Below the pieces are notes generated by a model that searched no databases, was not told the origin of the DNA, and saw only the letters and a program-made list of their open reading frames with translations. DNA of 64,000 nucleotides from Rubrivivax sp. (GTDB taxonomy: Bacteria; Pseudomonadota; Gammaproteobacteria; Burkholderiales; Burkholderiaceae_C): assembly GCA_027484825.1 (NCBI GenBank), contig JAIXSE010000021.1, positions 248,001 through 312,000 of the forward strand. Direction: 5' to 3'. The position numbers and the translations under genes were made by a program. This document shows, piece by piece, positions 36,322 to 43,619 of the stretch (position 1 is the first letter of the stretch; each line of letters starts with the position of its first letter).

Positions 36322-38910
36322 CTACTGATTGCTCGTCGCCCGCACTTCCCCCAGCGTGGTCACGCCCTGCAGCACCTTGGCAATGCCGTCCTGACGCAGT
36401 GTCCGCATGCCTTCGGCCATGCCCTGATGCATCAGTTCCTCGGCACGTGACCCGGTCTGGATCAGCCGGCGCAGCGTACGCGAGACCACCAGCAGCTCAT
36501 GCAGGCCCGCGCGGCCCTTGAAGCCGGTGTTGTCGCACTTCGCGCAGCCCGGGCTGTGATAGTGCAGCAGCCCTTGCGGCCCAGAGGCGGCCTGCCACTG
36601 CGCGAGCACGGATTCCCGGGTCGGCCGGTTCTCCGCGGAGAACACATGCAGATAGTCGTCCAGCAACTCCTGCAGCTTCTCATCGGGCATCGGCTCGGAC
36701 TGGCGGCAGGACGTGCACAAACGCCGCACCAGACGCTGGGCCAGCACGGCCAGCAGCGAGTCGGCGAAGTTGAAGGGGTCCATGCCCATGTCCAGCAGAC
36801 GGGTGACCGTCTCCGGGGCACTGTTGGTGTGCAGCGTGGACAGCACCAGGTGGCCGGTCAGCGAGGCTTCCACCGCGATCTCGGCGGTCTCCTCATCCCG
36901 GATTTCACCGACCATGATCACATCCGGGTCGGCCCGCAGGAAGGCCCGCAAGGCCTTGGCGAAGGTCCAGTCGATTTTCGGATTGACCTGCACCTGCCGC
37001 AGCCCGGCCTGGGTGATTTCCACCGGATCTTCCGCCGTCCAGACTTTGCGGTCCGGCGTGTTGATCTGGGCCAGCACCGAGTGCAGCGTGGTGGTCTTGC
37101 CGGAGCCGGTCGGCCCGACGCACAGCACCATGCCGTAGGGCCGGGCCGAGGCGATCTTGAGCTGCTCGAAGTTGTAGGCGGACAGGCCCAGCTTCTCCAT
37201 GGGGATCGGCTTGGCCGAGGCCAGGATCCGCATCACCACATCTTCTAGGCTGTTGTTGGTCGGGATGGTGGCGACCCGCAGCTCGATCGGATGCTGTGAC
37301 GAGAAACGCGCGAAGTTGATCTTGCCGTCCTGCGGCTTGCGACGCTCGGAGATGTCCAGGTCGCACATGATCTTGATCCGGGCGATCAGGGCGCTGCGGT
37401 AGGTGTGCGGCAGTTCCAGGTGGGGCTGGAGCACGCCGTCCTTGCGGAAGCGGATGCGGACCTTCTCCTTGCCGGGATAGGTCTCGATGTGGATGTCCGA
37501 CACATGCTGGTTGTAGGCATCGATGATCATGGTGTTGATCAGCCGCACCAGCGAGTTGTCGCTCTGCTCGATCGGGCGTTCTTCCTCCCGCGCCGCTTCC
37601 CGCGCGACCTGTTCCTGGCCTTCGCGCTCCAGGGTTTCGATCAGCTTGTCGGAGCTGTCGAGTTCAAAGTCGATGCCCAGGGTGGGCAGGCCGGTGTCGC
37701 GGCTGGAGGCGGGCTGATTGCCATAGCGCTCATAGGCCGAGGGCAGGGCGAACTGCAGCGACCCCACCCGCGCCAGCGCCGGCACCACCTTGAGCTGGGT
37801 GATGAATTCCACCTCGTCGATGCAGTCTCGCCGCGTCGGGTCTTCCATCGCCACGATGAGACGACCGTCCCGCACCACCAGCGGCAGCACTTCCAGGCGC
37901 CGCGCAACCGACACCGGCAGCTTCAGCACGGCTTCCGGCTCGATGGCGAAGTGATCCACATCCACCAGGGGGTAGCCCATCTTGCGGGCCAGGGCCGACT
38001 GCAACTGCGCCCGGGTGACCACGCCCTTGCGCACCAGCAACTCGCCCAGCGGGACCGAGCGGTCGTTCTTCTGCTGCGCCAGGGCTTCGTCCAGCTGCGC
38101 CTGGCTGACCAGGTCCAGCGCCAGCAAGGCTTCACCGATGCGCACCATCGGCATGCGGGCCTGCTGCTCGATGGCCTGCATCAGCTGCTCGCTGCTGACG
38201 ATGTGCTGGGCCACCAGGATGTCGCCCACGCGGCGGTCGCGTAGGTCCTTCTGTTCCTGCACCGCTTCCTCCACCTGCAAGGGGGTGGCTGCCTGCTCGC
38301 GCACCAGCAGGTCGCCGATGCGGTCGCCGACCTCGTAACTGGTCAGCACTTCGCGCGGCACGAACATGCAGCGCACCCAGTCGCTGGTGTCGCTGACCGG
38401 TGGGAACAGGAAGAGGCCGATGTCGGATTCGACATGGCCGATGGTGGTGCCCTTGAATTCTTCGCCGCCCTGGTAGACCAGGCGGAACTCGTCGCGGGGG
38501 CGCTGGTCCAGGGAGGTCGGGTCGTCGGCGGTGGCCGGGTCGCGGGGCGGCACTTCGATGGCGTGCAGCAGCTTCAGCGCCCGGAACTGGGAGAACTTCA
38601 GCGGCATGGCATTGCGCGCCGGTGGCACCAGCACCTGCGCCAGCCGCTCCTGCGGCACCATCATGATGACCTTGCCGACGGTGCGGCTACCGTTCAGGCC
38701 GAGGATTTCGCAGGCCAGCGGGTCACGCTGCGGCTTGGGCCGGGGGTAGGCGGCAAAGGGCGGGGTGGGCCATTCGAAGTCACCGTCCGCATTGCGGCGC
38801 GCGGCTGTCCTGGCCACCGGAGCAGCACCCAGCGACGCGGGCCTGGACGGCTCGGCCAGCCCTCCAGGCGCGGTTTGAGGCCATTGCAGCGGCACGGACG
38901 GGTCGGACAT
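36322..38910 (-). CDS. GspE/PulE-family ATPase with N-terminal MshEN-like repeats
   Basis: The 862-residue product ends in a full GspE/PilB ATPase: Walker [14 protein letters not shown] (K605), Asp box [11 protein letters not shown], Walker [15 protein letters not shown], His box [15 protein letters not shown], and a four-cysteine motif (CTSC, CAKC). The N-terminal 195 residues are unrecognised. Residues about 195-310 hold four repeats ([28 protein letters not shown]), each followed by a helix, as in MshEN domains that can bind cyclic di-GMP. It stands alone, with no platform or pilin gene beside it, so its machine (type II secretion or type IV pilus) is not defined here. Confidence 0.85.
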   Translation of the reverse strand: MSDPSVPLQWPQTAPGGLAEPSRPASLGAAPVARTAARRNADGDFEWPTPPFAAYPRPKPQRDPLACEILGLNGSRTVGKVIMMVPQERLAQVLVPPARNAMPLKFSQFRALKLLHAIEVPPRDPATADDPTSLDQRPRDEFRLVYQGGEEFKGTTIGHVESDIGLFLFPPVSDTSDWVRCMFVPREVLTSYEVGDRIGDLLVREQAATPLQVEEAVQEQKDLRDRRVGDILVAQHIVSSEQLMQAIEQQARMPMVRIGEALLALDLVSQAQLDEALAQQKNDRSVPLGELLVRKGVVTRAQLQSALARKMGYPLVDVDHFAIEPEAVLKLPVSVARRLEVLPLVVRDGRLIVAMEDPTRRDCIDEVEFITQLKVVPALARVGSLQFALPSAYERYGNQPASSRDTGLPTLGIDFELDSSDKLIETLEREGQEQVAREAAREEERPIEQSDNSLVRLINTMIIDAYNQHVSDIHIETYPGKEKVRIRFRKDGVLQPHLELPHTYRSALIARIKIMCDLDISERRKPQDGKINFARFSSQHPIELRVATIPTNNSLEDVVMRILASAKPIPMEKLGLSAYNFEQLKIASARPYGMVLCVGPTGSGKTTTLHSVLAQINTPDRKVWTAEDPVEITQAGLRQVQVNPKIDWTFAKALRAFLRADPDVIMVGEIRDEETAEIAVEASLTGHLVLSTLHTNSAPETVTRLLDMGMDPFNFADSLLAVLAQRLVRRLCTSCRQSEPMPDEKLQELLDDYLHVFSAENRPTRESVLAQWQAASGPQGLLHYHSPGCAKCDNTGFKGRAGLHELLVVSRTLRRLIQTGSRAEELMHQGMAEGMRTLRQDGIAKVLQGVTTLGEVRATSNQ

Positions 38911-39030
38911 GTAGCGGTCTCCGCGGTGATTCTCTTGACGGCAAAGGGACGCCGTAGGCCTAAGCCTAACGCGTTTGTCGATCTTGCATCACAAGGAAAA
39001 GCAGGGGAGAGGCCCGCTAGACTCGGTTCC

Positions 39031-39669
39031 GTGAAGAACATCCTGATCACGGGCTTCGAGCCCTTTGGCGGCGAGTCGGTCAATCCGTCCTGGGAACTGG
39101 CCCATGCACTCGGTGGCGAGATCATTGCGGACCGGCGGGTCGTGGCGGTCCAACTGCCTTGTGTGTTCGGTGCCGCACTGACCCGGCTCGATGAGGCGCT
39201 GGCGCACGTGCAGCCCGCGTTGGTGCTGGCGGTGGGGCAGGCGGGCGGACGCTGTGACCTGTCCCTGGAGCGGGTGGCCATCAATGTGGACGACGCGCGC
39301 ATTCCGGACAACGCCGGGGCGCAGCCGGTGGACGAGCCAGTCGTGCCCGAGGGGCCCGCGGCCTACTTCAGCAGCCTGCCGATCAAGGCGATGGTGGCGG
39401 CGCTGAGGGCGGCCGGGTATCCGGCGTCGGTGTCGCAGACGGCCGGCACCTTTGTCTGCAACCACGTCTTCTATGGCTTGCAGCACCGGCTGGCGGAGCA
39501 GGACGTGCCCAGCGGCTTCATGCACATTCCCTATCTGCCGCAGCAGGCGGCCCAGCATCCCGGCGCGGCCAGCCTGCCGCTGGAGACCCTGGTGGCCGCC
39601 ACCCGGCTGGCGCTGCACACGGCGCTCACCCAGACCGAAATCCGGATGGGCGCCGGGCAACTGGACTGA
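39031..39669 (+). CDS. pcp: Pyroglutamyl-peptidase I (pyrrolidone-carboxylate peptidase)
   Basis: The 212-residue cysteine peptidase removes N-terminal pyroglutamate. It begins [18 protein letters not shown] and carries C143 in [14 protein letters not shown] and H165 in [10 protein letters not shown]; the glutamate lies in the [17 protein letters not shown] region. Together these form the Glu-Cys-His triad. The start is the GTG at 39031; upstream frame is opposite the GspE-like gene and is a shadow. No clear ribosome binding site precedes it. Confidence 0.92.
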   Translation: MKNILITGFEPFGGESVNPSWELAHALGGEIIADRRVVAVQLPCVFGAALTRLDEALAHVQPALVLAVGQAGGRCDLSLERVAINVDDARIPDNAGAQPVDEPVVPEGPAAYFSSLPIKAMVAALRAAGYPASVSQTAGTFVCNHVFYGLQHRLAEQDVPSGFMHIPYLPQQAAQHPGAASLPLETLVAATRLALHTALTQTEIRMGAGQLD

Positions 39670-39683
39670 GGGCTGCTGAGGGT

Positions 39684-40595
39684 TTATTCCCTCGGCCGGA
39701 AGACCAGCGTCATCACGCGGGGCACGGAGCCGTCGGTGTCGCGGGGCAGCATCTCGGTCTTGTCCAGCGCGCGCAGTACGGCGGCATCGAAGTCGGGCAG
39801 GCCGCTGGACTTGATGATGCGCCGGGCGATGATGGTGCCGTCGGGGCTGCAGCGCACTTCCACTTCCGCCTCCGGATTGGCCGCGCCGCCCGGGTCCTGA
39901 TAGACGATGTTGGGCTTGACCCGCGCCTTGATGCGGCCCGCGTAATTGGCGGACGGGCCCGCGCTCTTTTGCGCTGTGCCGGTGGCGTTGGGGGCGCCGG
40001 TGGCGCCGGCCATGCCCATGATGCGCTTGAGATTGTCCTGGCGCGCCTGCTCGGCCTTGGCTTCAGCGTCCTTGCGGGCTTTCTCGGCCTTGGCCTTGTC
40101 CGCCTGCTCCGCCTTGTCCTTCTTGGCCTTTTCGTCCTTGTCCTTGCGCTCGCGCTCCTGCTTCTCGGCCTCGTCCTTCTTCTGCTGCTCGAGCTTGCGC
40201 TTTTTCTCGTCCGCCTCGCGCTGCTCCTGCTCTTCCTTGAGCTTGCGCTCCTTGGCCTTGGCGATGGCGATGTCGGCATCACGCTGGGCCTGCACTTCCT
40301 GCGGCGTCGGCTTGGGCGGCTCGGGCTTGGGTTCGGGCTTGGGCTCCGGCCGGGGCGGCGGGGTCTCTTCAGGCGGCAACTGCTCCTTGGGCGCCGCGGC
40401 CACCGGGATGGAGGCCCACAGCTCAGCCTCGGCCGCCGGAATCGGGGCCGACCGCCAGCTCACGCCGAAGCTCAGCGCCAGCACCAGCAGCACATGGGCC
40501 ACGGCGGCCAGGGCCATGCCGCGGCCCAGGCCCGGGGCGGGCGGCGGCCGCAGCGGGTCGCGGTCCATGGGGAAACGGGAAACAAGACTGCTCAT
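39684..40595 (-). CDS. tolA: TolA envelope protein
   Basis: The 303-residue product has one N-terminal transmembrane helix (MALAAVAHVLLVLALSFGV), a proline stretch (PPRPEPKPEPKPEPPKP), a long Lys/Glu/Ala coiled helix (about 85-200) and a C-terminal TonB/TolA-like domain (VRCSPDGTIIARRIIKSSG). It bridges TolQR in the inner membrane to the outer membrane for envelope constriction. It is 6 nt downstream of tolR. tolB and pal do not follow. Confidence 0.92.
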   Translation of the reverse strand: MSSLVSRFPMDRDPLRPPPAPGLGRGMALAAVAHVLLVLALSFGVSWRSAPIPAAEAELWASIPVAAAPKEQLPPEETPPPRPEPKPEPKPEPPKPTPQEVQAQRDADIAIAKAKERKLKEEQEQREADEKKRKLEQQKKDEAEKQERERKDKDEKAKKDKAEQADKAKAEKARKDAEAKAEQARQDNLKRIMGMAGATGAPNATGTAQKSAGPSANYAGRIKARVKPNIVYQDPGGAANPEAEVEVRCSPDGTIIARRIIKSSGLPDFDAAVLRALDKTEMLPRDTDGSVPRVMTLVFRPRE

Positions 40596-40601
40596 GGGCG
40601 A

Positions 40602-41039
40602 TCAGGTGTCCGACGGACCGTTCTTGACCGACAGGCCCACCCGCTGAATGCCGGCCCGCTGCAGCACGTCCATGGTCTTGACCACGGCTTCGTACTTCAC
40701 ATTGCGGTCGGCGGAGATCACGACCGGGGTGTTGGCGTCCCCGGCCTGGGCGTCCTTGACGCGGGCGGCCAGGGCTTTGAGGGGGACCGGCTGGGGATCC
40801 TGGTCGCCGTCCAGCTTGATCTTGAGCTGCTCATCCTTGCCCACCACCACCTGGATGACGTGGGTCGGTTGCTGCTTGCTGGTGCCGACGCTGGGCAGGT
40901 CCACCACGCCGGTGGTGATCAGCGGGGCGCTCACCATGAAGATGATGAGCAGGACCAGCATCACGTCGATGAAGGGCACCATGTTGATTTCATTCATGGT
41001 GCGGCGGCGGGAGCCGCTGCGGGAGGACATCGCGGGCAT
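40602..41039 (-). CDS. tolR: TolR, ExbD-family proton-channel component
   Basis: The 145-residue product has a single N-terminal helix with the key aspartate (NMVPFIDVMLVLLIIFMV) and a periplasmic domain (VVISADRNVKYEAVVKTMD). With TolQ it uses the proton gradient to drive TolA. It lies 24 nt downstream of tolQ. Confidence 0.95.
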   Translation of the reverse strand: MPAMSSRSGSRRRTMNEINMVPFIDVMLVLLIIFMVSAPLITTGVVDLPSVGTSKQQPTHVIQVVVGKDEQLKIKLDGDQDPQPVPLKALAARVKDAQAGDANTPVVISADRNVKYEAVVKTMDVLQRAGIQRVGLSVKNGPSDT

Positions 41040-41063
41040 GGCGGTGCGGTTCCGGTGTCGGCT

Positions 41064-41756
41064 TCAGCGGGCGGCGGCAGGTGCCGGCTGGCCGGCATTG
41101 CGCTGCAGGATGTTGGAGAACTCTTCGATGAAGCTCTCCAGCGTGATGGCGTTGCGGTCGATCTGACGGGCAAAGCGGTTGTAGGCCAGCACTGCCGGGA
41201 TGGCGGCGAACAGGCCGATGGCGGTGGCCACCAGCGCTTCGGCAATGCCGGGGGCGACGGTGGCCAGGGTCACCTGGGTGAGGTTGGACAGGCCCACGAA
41301 CGCATGCATGATCCCCCAGATGGTGCCGAACAGGCCCACGTAGGGCGAGACCGAACCGACCGAAGCCAGGAAGGACAGGTGGGATTCCATCGCGTCCAGC
41401 TCGCGCTGGAAGCTGGCCCGCATGGCGCGGCGGGCGCCGTCCAGCAGGGCATTGGGTTCGGAGACGCGGCGCTCGCGCAGCTTCAGGAATTCCCGCATGC
41501 CGGAGGCGAAGATGCGCTCCAGCGGCGCACCGTCCTGATGATTGGAGACGCTGTTGTAGAGGTCGTTGAGGTTCTTGCCGGACCAGAACTCCTGCTCGAA
41601 ATGCTCGTTGCGGGCCTTCACGCGGGACAGCGAAATCAGCTTGCTGAAGATCACGCTCCAGCTGGCCAGCGACACCAGCAGCAGCGCTGCAATGACCAGC
41701 TGCACCGTCAGGCTGGCATGCATGATCAGGGAGATGATGGAAAGGTCTTGGTTCAT
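41064..41756 (-). CDS. tolQ: TolQ, MotA/ExbB-family proton-channel component
   Basis: The 230-residue product has three membrane helices (LTVQLVIAALLLVSLASWSV; SVGSVSPYVGLFGTIWGIM; ATAIGLFAAIPAVLAYNRFA), with the conserved YVGLFGTVWGI-type motif. Together with TolR it forms the motor of the Tol-Pal system at the division site. Confidence 0.95.
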   Translation of the reverse strand: MNQDLSIISLIMHASLTVQLVIAALLLVSLASWSVIFSKLISLSRVKARNEHFEQEFWSGKNLNDLYNSVSNHQDGAPLERIFASGMREFLKLRERRVSEPNALLDGARRAMRASFQRELDAMESHLSFLASVGSVSPYVGLFGTIWGIMHAFVGLSNLTQVTLATVAPGIAEALVATAIGLFAAIPAVLAYNRFARQIDRNAITLESFIEEFSNILQRNAGQPAPAAAR

Positions 41757-41818
41757 GAAGTCAGCGGGAGGTCAACAAGGGGCCGACGCCGGGTCGGCGC
41801 TGGAGGTCTGTCTGCAAA

Positions 41819-41847
41819 CCGGTCATTTTTGCTCGAAATACGACCGG
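41819..41847 (-). terminator. Hairpin between ybgC and tolQ
   Basis: A CCGGTC/GACCGG stem with a partly paired AT-rich interior (TATTT against AAAAA) lies in the 120-nt gap after ybgC and is followed by TTT on the minus strand. It could act as an attenuator or RNA-processing site between ybgC and tolQRA. Confidence 0.35.
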
Positions 41848-41876
41848 CTCTGTGTCCGGATGTTGGCTGAACGGTT

Positions 41877-42353
41877 TCAGCGCTGCAGGCATTGCAGGAT
41901 GCGTGCCGGGATGCGGGAGGGTTTGAGGCTGGCGGCGTCGACGCAGCCGATGCGAATGCGGCCTTCGGTCAGCAGCGTCTCGCCGCGCCAGACCTGCTGG
42001 TCGATGGTGAGGCTGACGCGGCCAATCTCGGTCGGGTTCACCGTGACCCGCAGCCAGTCGTCCAGGCGGGCGGGGCTGAGGTAGCGCAGGGCGGTGTCGC
42101 TGACCACGAACATCAGGCCTTCTTCCCGCCGCATCACTTCCTGTTCAAAGCCCAGGCCGCGCAGCCATTCGGTGCGGGCGCGTTCCATGAACTTGAGATA
42201 GTTGGCATAGAAGACGACGCCGCCGGCGTCAGTGTCTTCCCAGTAGATGCGCAGTTCATGCTGGAAGGCGGGCTGGCCGGCCTTGGTGGCCGATGCTGCT
42301 GCGACTGCGCCTGCCGCAGGCGCATTGGGATCGAGGAGGGCGGTACTGGTCAT
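41877..42353 (-). CDS. ybgC: YbgC-type acyl-CoA thioesterase, Tol-Pal associated
   Basis: The 158-residue hot-dog-fold thioesterase carries the catalytic motif IYWEDTDAGGVVFYANYLKF, with the aspartate of the 4HBT family. YbgC enzymes hydrolyse acyl-CoA or acyl-ACP and are linked to phospholipid metabolism; the gene commonly precedes tolQ, as here. The first 28 residues are an Ala-rich extension before the conserved fold. The start overlaps the aminotransferase stop in ATGA. Confidence 0.93.
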   Translation of the reverse strand: MTSTALLDPNAPAAGAVAAASATKAGQPAFQHELRIYWEDTDAGGVVFYANYLKFMERARTEWLRGLGFEQEVMRREEGLMFVVSDTALRYLSPARLDDWLRVTVNPTEIGRVSLTIDQQVWRGETLLTEGRIRIGCVDAASLKPSRIPARILQCLQR

Positions 42354-43558
42354 GACGATTGAAGTTGGGCCACACGCACGCGCATCCGGTTCAGGGCTTC
42401 GCGCAGGTCGTCCATGCTGCTGGCAAACGACAGGCGCAGGAAGCGTTCGCCCAGCGCGGGGCCGAAGTCCCGGCCGGGCGTGAGGGCGACCTGCGCATGC
42501 TGCATCAGGTCCATGCAGAGGTCCCAGCTGCTCAGGCCGGTGCTGGACGCATCGGCCCAGGCATAAAACGCGCCGTCCGGCACCACCGGGACCGGCAGGC
42601 CCATGGCGTTCAGGGCCGGCACGACGAGGTCGCGTCGGCGGCGCAGCTCTTCGCGGCGGCGCTCGAATTCCGCCAGGGACTCCGGCTCAAAATTCGCCAG
42701 CGCGGCCTTCTGGGCGATGGTGGACGGGCAGATGTAGAGGTTCTGCGCGAGCTTCTCCACCGGATAGACCAGGGACTCGGGCAGCACCAGCCAGCCCAGT
42801 CGCCAGCCAGTCATGCCGAAGTATTTGGAGAAGCTGTTGATGGAGATGATGTCGTCGCCCAGCGCCAGGGCGCTGCGACGGTAGCGGTCGTCATAGCTGA
42901 GGGCCTGGTAGATCTCATCCACCACCATGACACCGCCGCGCTCCCGCACGAAGCTGTGGATGCGGGCCAGTTCCTCCGGCGCGACCGAGGTGCCGGTGGG
43001 GTTGCTGGGCGAAGCCAGCAGCACGCCGCGGCTGCGGCTGGTCCAGTGGTGTCGCACCAGGCCTTCGGTGAGCTGGAAGCGCTGCTCAGGGCCGGCGGGC
43101 AGCAGCACGGGCGTGGCGTCCACCGCAGCCACGAAGTGGCGGTTGCAGGGGTAGCTGGGGTCCGGCATGAGCACGTCGTCGCCCTGCTCGAACAGGGCCA
43201 GGCAGGCCAGTTGCAGTGCGGCCGAGGCGCCGGCCGTGATGACGATGCGCTCCGGGGCGATGCTCAGGTTCTGGGTGTTGCGATACCAGTCGGACAGGCG
43301 CTGGCGCAGCGCGACGAGGCCGGTGGCCTGGGTGTAGGGCACCTGGCCGGCGGCAGTGAAGCGGGAGGCCGCTTCGCGCACCGCGGCGCTCGCGCCGAAA
43401 TCCGGTTCGCCAATGTTCAGATAGATCATGTGCCGACCGCCCTGGGCCGGGTCGCACACGGCCGAGCGCGCAATCTCGTCGGCGCGTTTGGCGCATTCCA
43501 TGACGTAGAAGGGCTGGATGCGATCTACGCGTTGGGCAAGCCTGATGTCGTGCGGCAT
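42350..43558 (-). CDS. Class I/II pyridoxal-phosphate aminotransferase
   Basis: The 402-residue product is a fold-type I aminotransferase: glycine-rich cofactor contact (TAGASAALQLACLALF), SPSNPTGTSVAPEE, the aspartate-tyrosine pair VVDEIYQALSY and lysine in SINSFSKYFGMTGWRLGW. The C-terminal substrate arginine sits in RFLRLSFASS. The amino-acid substrate is not evident. The ATG at 43558 is used; a GTG at 43585 is possible. It lies 61 nt downstream of the bpX6-like gene and overlaps ybgC. Confidence 0.88.
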   Translation of the reverse strand: MPHDIRLAQRVDRIQPFYVMECAKRADEIARSAVCDPAQGGRHMIYLNIGEPDFGASAAVREAASRFTAAGQVPYTQATGLVALRQRLSDWYRNTQNLSIAPERIVITAGASAALQLACLALFEQGDDVLMPDPSYPCNRHFVAAVDATPVLLPAGPEQRFQLTEGLVRHHWTSRSRGVLLASPSNPTGTSVAPEELARIHSFVRERGGVMVVDEIYQALSYDDRYRRSALALGDDIISINSFSKYFGMTGWRLGWLVLPESLVYPVEKLAQNLYICPSTIAQKAALANFEPESLAEFERRREELRRRRDLVVPALNAMGLPVPVVPDGAFYAWADASSTGLSSWDLCMDLMQHAQVALTPGRDFGPALGERFLRLSFASSMDDLREALNRMRVRVAQLQSS

Positions 43559-43619
43559 GGGGAAGGGCGCGTGCAAGGCGGTCACTGGCGTGGCCCCGAT
43601 GATAAGACCTCCAACGCCC

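Noticed and set aside
39969-41870. 633-codon plus-strand frame
   Set aside because: Runs opposite tolA, tolR and tolQ, whose products are unmistakable; its Leu/Gly/His-rich translation is a GC-rich shadow.
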